Part shown: piece after piece, positions 1 through 9,284 of the stretch
Position numbering within the stretch: position 1 is the first letter of the stretch
How the letters are laid out: every line of letters starts with the position of its first letter
Assembly: GCA_963678275.1 (NCBI GenBank)
Contig: OY782765.1
Span: 4,154,001 to 4,218,000, forward strand
Direction of reading: 5' to 3'
DNA length: 64,000 nucleotides
Source: G963677445 sp963678275
Lineage (GTDB): Bacteria; Bacteroidota; Ignavibacteria; Ignavibacteriales; Melioribacteraceae
Translations under genes and position numbers: made by a program
Notes under the pieces: model-generated
The model's input: the letters and a program-made list of their open reading frames with translations, nothing else
What the model was told of the DNA's origin: nothing
Databases searched by the model: none

Positions 1-974
1 AGGGAATATACGCCCCGCCCTATTATGAAAAACCGGTGGCGGAAGATTATCCCGACTGCCTTTCGATAATTGAAAATAAAGTAAAACCGGAGAGAACAAG
101 ATGGAAAAAGGATGCCGATGGAAATGACATTGTCGGCGTTTATGCCCTGAGAAAACCAATGCCGCAAAAGTGGTGGATTTACGCTGAAAAACGCCCGGCT
201 CTCTATTCCACAATAGCGGGGATGGAGCGGGTGTTGGTGGTAGCGCAGGTTTCCAAGTACCCTAATTTCGCATTTACCAAAAGTGACCAGGTTTTGGACT
301 CGAAACTCATTGTGATAACTGATCAGAATTTTTCAATATTCACTTTATTACAATCATCAATCCATAATTTTTGGATAACAAAATATGCTACTACTCTTGA
401 AACACGTCTTAATTACACTAATTCTGCGTTATTTCTACCATTTCCATTCCCTCTCAACTTTGAATTACTTGAGAAGATTGGTACTCATTACTACGAATTC
501 CGCGGTCAAATAATGCTTGAATTACAACTGGGTCTCACCAAAACCTACAACCTTTTCCATAACAGGGAGTGTAATATTTATAACCTCGAAAAGGGAAAAG
601 AGATAAGAGAATTTAAGCAGGGGGAAATGAGTATTCCTTTTGAGGAGGCGGTATTAAAAATTGAAAAATTGAGGAAACTCCATAAGGAAATGGATGAGGC
701 TGTTCTTGAAGCTTATGGCTGGGATGATATTCACCCGGCTCATGATTTTTATGAAGTGGATTACCTGCCTGAAAATGATAATATACGTTATACAATATCC
801 CCCGAAGCGGGGAAGGAGATATTAAAAAGGCTACTCGAACTTAACCATAAAATCCATGACAAAGAGGTAAAGGGGGGCCTTTGGGATAAAAAGAATTCCA
901 AAAGAGCAAAAAAGAATAAAAGTACCAATAAAAGAGATACAGAAACCGAAGATTTATTTGGAGGCAGGGAATGA
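1..974 (+). CDS. Type IIG restriction-modification enzyme (MmeI-like), C-terminal part
   Basis: The reading frame is open to the left edge, so the gene is cut by the window and only about 324 C-terminal residues are visible. The first in-frame GTG (36) is probably internal. What remains fits the target-recognition and C-terminal part of single-chain methyltransferase-endonucleases of the MmeI/Eco57I type: an aromatic stretch with QKWWIYAEKRPALY, a FTKSDQVLDSKLIVI segment, and the typical tail IEKLRKLHKEMDEAVLEAYG followed by WDDI. The methylase (NPPY) and nuclease motifs would lie upstream, outside the window, so catalytic integrity cannot be judged. The C-terminus is lysine-rich and ends in EDLFGG. 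Such enzymes methylate adenine and cut nearby DNA, and they defend against phages. Class assignment is good; specificity is unknown. Confidence 0.75.
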   Translation, partial: GIYAPPYYEKPVAEDYPDCLSIIENKVKPERTRWKKDADGNDIVGVYALRKPMPQKWWIYAEKRPALYSTIAGMERVLVVAQVSKYPNFAFTKSDQVLDSKLIVITDQNFSIFTLLQSSIHNFWITKYATTLETRLNYTNSALFLPFPFPLNFELLEKIGTHYYEFRGQIMLELQLGLTKTYNLFHNRECNIYNLEKGKEIREFKQGEMSIPFEEAVLKIEKLRKLHKEMDEAVLEAYGWDDIHPAHDFYEVDYLPENDNIRYTISPEAGKEILKRLLELNHKIHDKEVKGGLWDKKNSKRAKKNKSTNKRDTETEDLFGGRE

Positions 975-1039
975 TCAGGAAACCCGGAAAGTTTTCTGTT
1001 TATCCCCTCCAGGGATTTAGATTCCGGATTGCAACTTAG

Positions 1040-1164
1040 CTACAATAATAACTGCTTCTACAAAGCAGATACCCGGAAATTCATCAGATAAATGAACCTT
1101 GTAGAGGTTCGAATTATTGTAGAAAATTAGATATATACATTAGAACATCCCTGTAGGGGATGAA
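1040..1164. repeat. Structured intergenic repeat, copy 1
   Basis: This ~124-bp block is repeated almost exactly at 1291-1413. It can fold as a three-way junction: outer stem CTACAATAAT (1040-1049) with ATTATTGTAG (1113-1122), an inner hairpin CTGCTT/AAGCAG, and a second hairpin GAACCT/AGGTTC. A third hairpin, CATCCC/GGGATG, follows at the right end. The surrounding gene-free stretch 975-1409 also holds two short CCCC-TCC-GGGG-type hairpins near 1005 and 1250. Confidence 0.8.
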
Positions 1165-1290
1165 CAAGTTCTCAGGTAATTTAGATATTGGATCATAAAA
1201 TGAAAAATATTATTCGAATATTTTAATTAGTTTATGGGAGTAAATTGTCAATCCCCTCCGGGGATTTGTCCAAATTCTAATCATTTTGTG

Positions 1291-1413
1291 CTACAATAAT
1301 GCTGCTTCTACAAAGCAGATACCCGGAAATTCATCAGATAAATGAACCTTGTAGAGGTTCGAATTATTGTAGAAAATTAGATATATACATTAGAACATCC
1401 CTGTAGGGGATGA
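1291..1413. repeat. Structured intergenic repeat, copy 2, running into the next gene's start codon
   Basis: This is the second copy of the 1040-1164 block, offset 250-251 bp. Outer stem 1291-1300/1363-1372; inner hairpins 1302-1318 and 1344-1360. Its last hairpin (CATCCC 1396-1401 with GGGATG 1407-1412) contains the GGGG and ATG (1410) of the following gene, so the repeat supplies that gene's putative translation start. Confidence 0.8.
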
Positions 1414-2156
1414 AAAAGATTTGGGAATATATGAAAAATTTTAAATGGCGCAGGATTTTATATCTAATATCCGCAATGATTCTTATTATATCAATATCCA
1501 TCTGTTTCGGCAATTCCGTTATGATTCTTTTCGAGAATAATGAAGCGAGCAGGAGTATCGGGACAACCTCAAAGGGCAGCCTGGAAAACGGCAAAAGGCT
1601 TCCCACCAGCGGGAATAATTTTACCGCGTATTCATATATTGGCGCTATGCTCGGCAGGAACGCGGTTCATGATAAAGTCAGGGATCTTGTTGTTGCCGTT
1701 TATGATACTCTCTATATACTGCACCCGGAAAAACAATACAAATATGGAGAAACAGGCTGGGTAACCGGCGGCGATTTTTATCCCCACAAAACTCATGAGA
1801 ATGGTTTATCGGTGGATTTTATGACTCCGGTTAAAGATGAAACAGGCGCGTCTGTTTTGCTCCCGACTTCGGTATTCAACAAATTCGGCTATTCTATCGA
1901 TTTTGATAAAAAGGGCAAATATGAAAATCTTCTGACCGATTTTGAAAGTATCTCTCTGCACCTTTATTTTCTGAATAAACTTGCCCCCCGATATGGAGTG
2001 AAAGTTAAAAGAGTAATTTATTACCCCGGGTTGCAGAAATATTTATGGAAAACCAAATATGGAAGTTATCTGAAACAAAATATCATCTTTAGCAAAAAAC
2101 GTTCATGGGTGATTCATGACGATCATTACCATGTAGATTTTGAGATTATGAAGTGA
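1410..2156 (+). CDS. MepA/M15-like murein endopeptidase, membrane-anchored
   Basis: This is a 248-aa protein with one N-terminal hydrophobic segment (about residues 14-41), which suggests a signal anchor and a periplasmic enzyme. The zinc site typical of penicillin-insensitive murein endopeptidase and related LAS peptidases is visible: H126 and D136 in HKTHENGLSVDF, and HYH (239-241) near the C-terminus. The family cuts cross-links in peptidoglycan. The ATG at 1410 lies inside a repeat-borne hairpin with almost no spacing to its GGGG. An in-frame ATG at 1431, with GGGA about 5 nt upstream, is an equally good start and only removes seven residues. It stands alone, with repeats upstream and a sensor kinase gene downstream. 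Family call is fairly secure; exact bond specificity is not known. Confidence 0.75.
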   Translation: MKKIWEYMKNFKWRRILYLISAMILIISISICFGNSVMILFENNEASRSIGTTSKGSLENGKRLPTSGNNFTAYSYIGAMLGRNAVHDKVRDLVVAVYDTLYILHPEKQYKYGETGWVTGGDFYPHKTHENGLSVDFMTPVKDETGASVLLPTSVFNKFGYSIDFDKKGKYENLLTDFESISLHLYFLNKLAPRYGVKVKRVIYYPGLQKYLWKTKYGSYLKQNIIFSKKRSWVIHDDHYHVDFEIMK

Positions 2157-2336
2157 AGGGAAATAATACTCCCGGATGTATTGTTTACCCTGTTCGAAAT
2201 AAAACAGATGTTGTTATCCCCCCTGTTATGAATTCATATCACATCTGTTTTGCCGGAAAAACCTTATTTTAATTAAATATTATTTATTTTTTACCGATAA
2301 TATTTCGAAAAACCAAATATCAAATTTACTCTTGTT

Positions 2337-5300
2337 ATGAATAAATCCGGCATTCTGAAAATATTTCTTTTTATTTTATTATTTATAAACTGCCGGGTGC
2401 ATTCCAGCCCGTTTCATCCCCTCAAATTTGACCAGGTTACCCTGGAAGATGGTCTTTCACAAAGCAGCGTTTATGATATCGTTCAGGATGAAAAAGGATT
2501 CCTCTGGATTGGCACTGATAACGGTCTTAACAGGTATGACGGTGAACATTTCAAAATATTCACCCCCGATAAGTTTAATCCATATTCCATATCCAATGAA
2601 AGGATTTTTTCTGCCGGAAAAGACTGCTATGGATTTTTATGGTTTGGCACTGAGAACGGATTAAACAGATATGATCCCGAAACCGGAAAATTTTTTCACT
2701 ATTTTAATGATCCTTCCGATTCGGCCACTCTGGATGATAATTCTGTTATAAATATATTTGAGGATAACGAGGGATTTCTCTGGATATCCACTTACGCGGG
2801 GCTGAACAGATATATAAGGGGAGAGGATAAATTTAAGAGAATTGGAATAAGCTGCGGAAACAGGGAAAAAGTAGTTCCACTGAGAATATATGATATTCAC
2901 CAGCCGGCCGGTCAGGACAGTATTCTTTATCTGGCAAGTTACGGCGCGGGACTCATAAGATTTAATAAGAAAGATTTTTCCCCGGTCTGTTTTATGCCGC
3001 AGCCTGAAGAAGAACCTGATTATGAAAGAAACAAATTCAGGGCGGTAGTTCCTTTAAATGAAAGAGAGTTGTTAGCGGGTTCACTCGACGGCTTATATAT
3101 CTTTGATATGAGCACAAAAAAATTTGGTAAAAGAATTTCATTCCTTAATAAAAGTTACCCGTTCAGTCTGAATAGTGTTAATGATATTCTGGTTCATCCA
3201 TCAGGCGAAATATGGATAGGCTCATTAAATGACGGACTGGTTGTTTTATCTCCTGATCTCAGGGTGATATACAATTACCGGGAGGATACAAAACAGATTC
3301 CGGAAATAAGCTGCAACATAATATATAAATTATTCCTGGATAACACGGGAATTTTATGGACCGGTACGGCAAGCGGGGGAATGAACAAATATGATCAGAC
3401 GATGGCAAAATTTAATGTCATCAGGAAAAAGGGGGGCACATTAAACACTCTCGCGAGTGATGAGATTTGGGAGATGATCGAAGACAGCAATGGAAATATC
3501 TGGATATGCACTGCCGAAGGATTGCATGAAACAGACAGAAGCTTTTCAAAATTCAAACATTATACCGGCAGAAATTCGGGATTAAGCAGCAATGAAGTTT
3601 TTACCCTGCTCGAATATCCGGAGGGGATTTTATGGATTGGCGCAAGGAACGGATTAAACAGGTACGATATTAAGCGCAACAAAATGAAGGTTTATGTTCA
3701 CGATCCCGAAAATCCAAATTCAATTGCGGGTGGTATTGTCCTTCAGCTTTATAAAGATCGTGAGAATAAACTTTGGATAGCCGCTTATTCCGGTTTAACA
3801 AAACTTGATCCGGAAACTGAAAAATTTACCCGCTTTAGTTATGATGAAAAGGATGAATATTCACTCAGCTCAACATCTATCTCATCGGTTTTTCAATCAT
3901 CCGACGGGAAAATGTGGATAGGTACTGATAACGGATTGAATGTAATTGATGAGGAGACGGGGAAAATAAAGAAATACTTTCATGATCCCGATGATCCGGG
4001 CAGCATAAGTCATAACCGGATATACGCTGTCGCGGAGGATCAGAAAGGGAGAATCTGGATAGGCACTTTCGGCGGCGGCCTGAATAAATTTATTCCCGAA
4101 GAAGACAAATTTATTGTCTACGGAGAAGCGCAGGGGCTTGCCAGCAACATAATATATTCGATGGAGGTGGATAAAAAGGGAGATCTTTGGATTGGAACCA
4201 ATATGGGACTTGCCCGCTTTAATCCCGGGCAGGAAAAGTTTCTGGTATATACTATTCTGGATGGTCTGCCCGGTAATGAATTTAATTATAATTCTTCACT
4301 TCTGACAAAAGATGGCGAGCTCTTTTTCGGGGGGGTCAATGGCATTGTAAGCTTTTATCCCGGCAATATTGTCACCAATGATAAAGCCCCTTCAACCGTG
4401 ATAACAGGAATGACCATATTCAATGAAAAAGTTGATCAGTTTTCAGGTGATATATTCGATAAAGACCTGCCTTATGTAGAGGAAATAACCCTCAGCTATA
4501 AAGATTATGTTTTTACATTTGAGTTTGCCGCTTTGAATTTTTCGGCCCCCGAAAAAAACAAATTCATGTACAAGATGTCCGGATTTAATAAGGAGTGGAT
4601 AAACATCGGCACAAGAAATTTTGCCACATTCAGCAATCTTTCACCCGGGGAATATCTTTTTCAGGTGAAAGGAGCCAATAATGATTACCTGTGGGATAAA
4701 AAAGGCGCTTCAATAAAAGTAATTATTACTCCCCCCTTTTGGGATACATGGTGGGCTTATACCTTCTACCTTTTATTATTCATTTTTGTTGTTATCGGGA
4801 TAATCAGGTTTAAAACCAAAAACCAGGAAAGAGAACTTGCCCTGCTCAGGAACGCCGATAAACTTAAATCGGAATTTCTCGCTCAGATGTCGCATGAAAT
4901 AAGGTCGCCGGTAGGTGTTATTCTGAATTTTTCCAACCTGCTTCAGGCTGAGCTTGAAGATAAACTGGATGAAGATCTCAAGGGTGGTTTTCAAAGCATG
5001 AGTTCCGCCGGCAGAAGAATCATAAGAACAATTGATATGATACTTAACATGTCGGAAATTCAAACCGGCACTTATGATTTCCGTCCCGTGAATATTGATA
5101 TAATAGAGAACGTACTGGAGAAACTTTACCAGGAATTTTATTTCTCGGCAAAGGAAAAAAACCTTCTGCTCGAATTGAAAAATGATGCTTCCGACACCGA
5201 AATTTTTGCCGATGAATATACCGTGAACCAGATTATAGTAAATCTGATTGACAACGCGATAAAATATACACCCGAAGGAAAAATTATTCTGAGGGTGCTT

Positions 5301-5561
5301 AATAAAAATTCTCATCTTATTGTGGAGGTTGAGGATACCGGAATTGGCATAGCTGCCGAATATATTCCCCGCTTATTTGACGCCTTTTCACAGGAGGAGC
5401 AGGGTTACAAAAGAAAGTTTGAGGGCAACGGTCTCGGGCTCGCTCTTGTAAAAAAATATTGCGAAATGAACAACGCGAAAATAGAGGTTGAAAGCAAAAA
5501 GGGAGTAGGAACGATATTCCGGGTTTCCTTTAATGGAAAACATCCTGATAAAGAAGTTTAA
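2337..5561 (+). CDS. Two-component sensor kinase with N-terminal ligand propellers
   Basis: A 1074-aa membrane sensor. It begins with a signal peptide (residues 1-24) and continues with many copies of the two-component propeller repeat (xLWIGTxxGLNRYD, residues ~30-680), forming what should be two periplasmic seven-bladed propellers. A Y_Y_Y domain (~730-800) and a single transmembrane helix (~805-826, WWAYTFYLLLFIFVVIGI) follow. The cytoplasmic part has a HisKA domain with phospho-acceptor His at about 853 (SHEIRSP), then a HATPase with N box (NLIDNAIKYTPEG) and G boxes (DTGIGIA, GNGLGLAL). It stops after the ATPase, so unlike many Bacteroidetes hybrid systems it lacks a fused receiver or AraC domain and must act on a separate regulator, which is not adjacent. 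In Bacteroidetes, propeller sensors of this type often detect carbohydrates; the ligand here is unknown. Confidence 0.9.
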   Translation: MNKSGILKIFLFILLFINCRVHSSPFHPLKFDQVTLEDGLSQSSVYDIVQDEKGFLWIGTDNGLNRYDGEHFKIFTPDKFNPYSISNERIFSAGKDCYGFLWFGTENGLNRYDPETGKFFHYFNDPSDSATLDDNSVINIFEDNEGFLWISTYAGLNRYIRGEDKFKRIGISCGNREKVVPLRIYDIHQPAGQDSILYLASYGAGLIRFNKKDFSPVCFMPQPEEEPDYERNKFRAVVPLNERELLAGSLDGLYIFDMSTKKFGKRISFLNKSYPFSLNSVNDILVHPSGEIWIGSLNDGLVVLSPDLRVIYNYREDTKQIPEISCNIIYKLFLDNTGILWTGTASGGMNKYDQTMAKFNVIRKKGGTLNTLASDEIWEMIEDSNGNIWICTAEGLHETDRSFSKFKHYTGRNSGLSSNEVFTLLEYPEGILWIGARNGLNRYDIKRNKMKVYVHDPENPNSIAGGIVLQLYKDRENKLWIAAYSGLTKLDPETEKFTRFSYDEKDEYSLSSTSISSVFQSSDGKMWIGTDNGLNVIDEETGKIKKYFHDPDDPGSISHNRIYAVAEDQKGRIWIGTFGGGLNKFIPEEDKFIVYGEAQGLASNIIYSMEVDKKGDLWIGTNMGLARFNPGQEKFLVYTILDGLPGNEFNYNSSLLTKDGELFFGGVNGIVSFYPGNIVTNDKAPSTVITGMTIFNEKVDQFSGDIFDKDLPYVEEITLSYKDYVFTFEFAALNFSAPEKNKFMYKMSGFNKEWINIGTRNFATFSNLSPGEYLFQVKGANNDYLWDKKGASIKVIITPPFWDTWWAYTFYLLLFIFVVIGIIRFKTKNQERELALLRNADKLKSEFLAQMSHEIRSPVGVILNFSNLLQAELEDKLDEDLKGGFQSMSSAGRRIIRTIDMILNMSEIQTGTYDFRPVNIDIIENVLEKLYQEFYFSAKEKNLLLELKNDASDTEIFADEYTVNQIIVNLIDNAIKYTPEGKIILRVLNKNSHLIVEVEDTGIGIAAEYIPRLFDAFSQEEQGYKRKFEGNGLGLALVKKYCEMNNAKIEVESKKGVGTIFRVSFNGKHPDKEV

Positions 5562-6360
5562 AGTTTTTCTACCAATATGTTATCCCTGACGTAATAAATA
5601 ATCCTATCACTTTAAATTGCCCCGTCAGGGGCAAAATATTGGTAAAAAGGATTAACGGGAAAAAATCATGTGTGCCACAGGTACACCATATTTAGCACGG
5701 CGGATAAATTACAATTCAGGTTTTGCGGTGATTTTGTTGAACAGATTCAATAGCAAAGCGGGGATTATTTCATGTCGCAGTACGTCCAATCTGATCCCGT
5801 CATAGTCTGAACCATGATTAAAGGATTTCGGGATTAGCATGATTAAAAATTGGCATCGGTTTTGGTATCGATATCCTTTTTTCAAATCCATGTAGAGACA
5901 AGGCATGCCTTGTCTCTACAATTGGTAAATTATATGTTATCCCTGACGGGATAAATAATCCTATCACTTTAAATTGCCCCGTCAGGGGCAAAATATTGGT
6001 AAAAAGGATTAACGGGAAAAAATCATGTGTGCCGTAGGTACACCATATTTTGCACGGCGGATAAATTACAATTCTGTTCTTGCGATGATTTCTCTAAACA
6101 GTATCCATAGCATGGTAGGATGGTTTTGCTTGCCGCAGTTCATCCAATCAAATCCCGTCATAGTCTGAACCTTGATTAAAGGATTTCGGGATTAGCATGA
6201 TTAAAATCGGGTTCGGTATCGCTATCGTTTTTATTGATACCGGAAAAATGTCAAAACAAAAACAATTCCTCATTTTCTATCCAATACTATAAAAATATTC
6301 CGCGTATAATTTTTATATAAACCCTGTAGAGACAAGGCATGCCTTGTCTCTACAAGGTAT
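5562..6360. repeat. Two composite intergenic repeat units with palindromes
   Basis: This gene-free region is built of reused modules: a hairpin block (ATCCCTGACGGGAT and GCCCCGTCAGGGGC), a TGTGCC...GGTACACCATAT block, an AATCATGGTTCAGACTATGA-type block, and a perfect 30-bp palindrome centred on GGCATGCC. The palindrome occurs at 5891-5920 and 6325-6354. The unit 5926-6354 recurs at 8829-9267 on the other side of the 709-aa gene. Short open frames here come from the repeats. 6361-6615 holds nothing recognisable apart from the ribosome binding site GAGGAGA for the next gene. Confidence 0.8.
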
Positions 6361-6615
6361 TCCATAAAATAATAACTTAATTCTCATCACAAACCGAACC
6401 TACGCCCAACATAACTGTAGTCGTTTAATACAGCATGTGTAAATTTATCACAGTTAAGATAGATGATATTCTGTACCTTAGAAAATGAATTTCTATTATT
6501 AAATACATGCTGAGTACTTTATGTTTCCGCAGATAAATAAATGGCATAAGTTTTGCTTCATTAGAATGGATTTTTAAGCAGCTTTATTCATTGACATATT
6601 ATTTGAGGAGACAAG

Positions 6616-8745
6616 ATGAAATCTGGTTTTTATTATTTGCTTATATTTTTTTTATTTTCAGGAATTATTTATTCACAGGGCAGCTATTCCTTGAATCGAA
6701 TAACTCAAAACAATGATTTTGGGGAAGTGTATGGGATCGCTCATGGTAATGACGGAACTATTTTTGTTGCAAAAAGTTTTGCAGGTCTTATGGCTTATCA
6801 GTATGATGGAGATTCTTTGGTTTTAAAAGCCACATTAAATAACGGTTTTGAAGCTGCTGATGTAGCAGTAAATGAAAATGGCGTTATTTTTTTGGCAAAC
6901 GGCGAAGATGGATTAAGGGCTTATACTTTTGATGGAGTCAATTTCACCTGCAAAGCCCATATTGATAATGGCTATTCTCAGGGATATGCTCTTGAAATTG
7001 CGTTGGCTGACGATGGCACAATTTTTCTTGCTAATCGCGAAGATGGATTAAGGGCTTATAAATATTACGGGTCCTGGTTTGATCATCGAATTTATTTACA
7101 GGGGGGATGTTATCATACTGCCTATGGAGAGGACAATACTTTGTTTGTGGCTCGTTTGGATGGGCTTTACGCATATCATCATACAGGAGATGTTTTAGAA
7201 GAAAAAGATCACATTACCATAACAGTTTATGATATTGATATTTTCTCCTCCGGCGATATAATTCTTACAAATCCCCTTGGTTTATATGTTTATAACTTTG
7301 ACGGATCAGTACTGGTAAATAAATCGGTATTTTCTGATGTAAACACATATTATGCTTCAGTTATTGGAGAGAATGGGACCATCTTCTCTGCATGTGGCAG
7401 TGACGGAATAAGAGTATATTCTTATGATGGTATACAATTTAATAGTATTACCTTTGAAACAAGTATTTCAGACGCGAGAAGAATTTGTTTTTGTGGAAAT
7501 GGAGTTGTAATAGGAAGTGGGAGCGAAGGAGTAATAGGAGCTTATCGTTATCAAGATTCAACGCTGACACTAACAACACTAATTCAGGAATATGGAAAGG
7601 CGGTTGATGTTGCATTTAATTCTGAGGGTATAATTTTTCTGGCAAATGATATAGGTGGTTTAATCGCATATTCCTTAACAGGCAATATATTAAATAAATT
7701 ATGTCAAACTATGTACCCGGGATATGTAAATTCGGTAGATGTTAGAGAGGATGGGATAATATTTTCCACTAATGGTTCGCTTGGTCTTTCAGCCTATAGT
7801 TTTGATGGTTTATCACTTTCAATGATATCCAACATAGATCTGCCCTCAAGGGCTATGAATTTGGATATCGGCGACGATGGGACTATTTTTGTCGCGAACG
7901 GCGGTGATGGATTGAAGGCGTTTAAGTTTGTTGATTCTTCCTTTAGACTCACCGCTCATATAGATAACACAGCCTGGGCGGAGATAGTCGCGGTTGGACC
8001 GGACGGGACTATTTTTGTTGGCGATTCGTACGGTTCATTAGAAGCATATTCTTATGATGGAACTTCATTTACAAGTCTTGCCAGCATTAATCATGGCGAA
8101 GTTTATGGATTAACTGTTAACCCGGAAGGATTTATATTTGTCGCTATGAATATGTCGGCATTAGAAACATATAGCTTTAATGGCACAACATTTCAACATA
8201 TTGTCACCGCTGTTCAAGGTGGCATTGGTGGAAGCGGTGTAGCCTTTGATAAGGATGGGAATGTGTTTCTGGCAAACTGGGCGAGTGGTTTCAGAGCTTA
8301 TAAGTTTACATCTGATTCTCTCATGCTTCAGCAGGATGTTGTTAAACCGTGGGGCAAGGCTGATAATGTAGCTGTCAGAAATGACGGGAAGGTCTTTCTG
8401 GCGAATAACTTTGGCGGAATGATTGTTTATGATTATACGGATGTTACCGCAATAGATGAGAGTAATACAGATGTGTTTCCAGGTGATTTTTCCCTTTCCC
8501 AGAATTATCCCAATCCCTTTAATCCGTCAACCACGATTAGGTATACTATCCCTGAAAAAAATCATGTCGCCCTCGTAGTATATGATATTCTTGGCAATGA
8601 GATCGAGACCTTAGTTAACTCCCTCCAGCCATCAGGTTCTTATGAAGTGAACTTTGATGGTAATGAACTTGCGAGTGGAATTTATTTCTATATGTTAAAA
8701 GCCGGAAATATTTGTTTGACGAAAAAATCAATTCTTTTAAAATAA
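6616..8745 (+). CDS. Secreted beta-propeller-like protein with T9SS sorting domain
   Basis: A 709-aa exported protein. A signal peptide (to about residue 20, ending IIYSQG) is followed by ~600 residues of a repeated ~40-residue motif of the form GDDGTIFVANGGDGLKAY-F-DGxSF, which should fold as one or more beta-propellers. The last ~85 residues carry the type IX sorting domain: FSLSQNYPNPFNPSTTIRYT, then VYDILGNEIETL and ASGIYFYMLKAG. The protein is therefore expected to cross the outer membrane through T9SS and be attached or released. A strong GAGGAGA ribosome binding site lies 5 nt before the ATG. It is flanked by direct copies of a composite repeat. Function unknown; a surface-exposed binding protein is a reasonable guess. 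Confidence 0.85.
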   Translation: MKSGFYYLLIFFLFSGIIYSQGSYSLNRITQNNDFGEVYGIAHGNDGTIFVAKSFAGLMAYQYDGDSLVLKATLNNGFEAADVAVNENGVIFLANGEDGLRAYTFDGVNFTCKAHIDNGYSQGYALEIALADDGTIFLANREDGLRAYKYYGSWFDHRIYLQGGCYHTAYGEDNTLFVARLDGLYAYHHTGDVLEEKDHITITVYDIDIFSSGDIILTNPLGLYVYNFDGSVLVNKSVFSDVNTYYASVIGENGTIFSACGSDGIRVYSYDGIQFNSITFETSISDARRICFCGNGVVIGSGSEGVIGAYRYQDSTLTLTTLIQEYGKAVDVAFNSEGIIFLANDIGGLIAYSLTGNILNKLCQTMYPGYVNSVDVREDGIIFSTNGSLGLSAYSFDGLSLSMISNIDLPSRAMNLDIGDDGTIFVANGGDGLKAFKFVDSSFRLTAHIDNTAWAEIVAVGPDGTIFVGDSYGSLEAYSYDGTSFTSLASINHGEVYGLTVNPEGFIFVAMNMSALETYSFNGTTFQHIVTAVQGGIGGSGVAFDKDGNVFLANWASGFRAYKFTSDSLMLQQDVVKPWGKADNVAVRNDGKVFLANNFGGMIVYDYTDVTAIDESNTDVFPGDFSLSQNYPNPFNPSTTIRYTIPEKNHVALVVYDILGNEIETLVNSLQPSGSYEVNFDGNELASGIYFYMLKAGNICLTKKSILLK

Positions 8746-8798
8746 TTTGATTTTTGTATCAGCAGGAAAGATTTAACCACATTCCACTGTAATATTTA

Positions 8799-9267
8799 TG
8801 TAGAGACAAGGCATGCCTTGTCTCTACAATTGGTAAAAAATATGTTATCCCTGACGGGATAAATAATCCTGTTACTTTAAATTGCCCCGTTAGGGGCAAA
8901 ATATTGGTAAAAAAGATTAACGAAAAAATCGTGTGTGCCACAGGTACACCATATTTAGCGCGCCGGATAAATTACATTTCCGGTTTTGCAATGATTTCGT
9001 TGAACAGCGCCCATAGCAATGCGGGAATTATTTCATGTCGCGGTTCATCCAATCAAATCCCGTCATAGTCTGAACCATGATTAAAGGATTTTTGGGATTA
9101 GCATGATTAAAAATCGGTATCGGGTTTGGTATCGATGTCGGTTTTATTGATACCGAAAAAATATCAAAACAAAAAAAATTCCTCATTTTCTATCCAATAC
9201 TACAAAAATATTCCGCGTATAATTTTTATATAAACCCTGTAGAGACAAGGCATGCCTTGTCTCTACA
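8799..9267. repeat. Composite intergenic repeat unit between two palindromes
   Basis: Palindromes at 8799-8828 and 9238-9267 (TGTAGAGACAAGG arm, GCATGC centre) bound a unit that is a clear relative of 5926-6354, including the stretch TTCCTCATTTTCTATCCAAT. The two units lie as direct repeats around the 709-aa secreted-protein gene. Nothing in 8746-9284 looks coding. Confidence 0.8.
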
Positions 9268-9284
9268 AACGGTAACAAAATATT

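Noticed and set aside
1100..1125. GGTTCGAATT resembling a tRNA T-arm
   Set aside because: No acceptor, D or anticodon arms can be formed around it; it belongs to the three-way-junction repeat.
5709..5906. 65-codon minus-strand open frame
   Set aside because: It lies wholly in the composite repeat; its translation follows the repeat modules and recurs out of context elsewhere.
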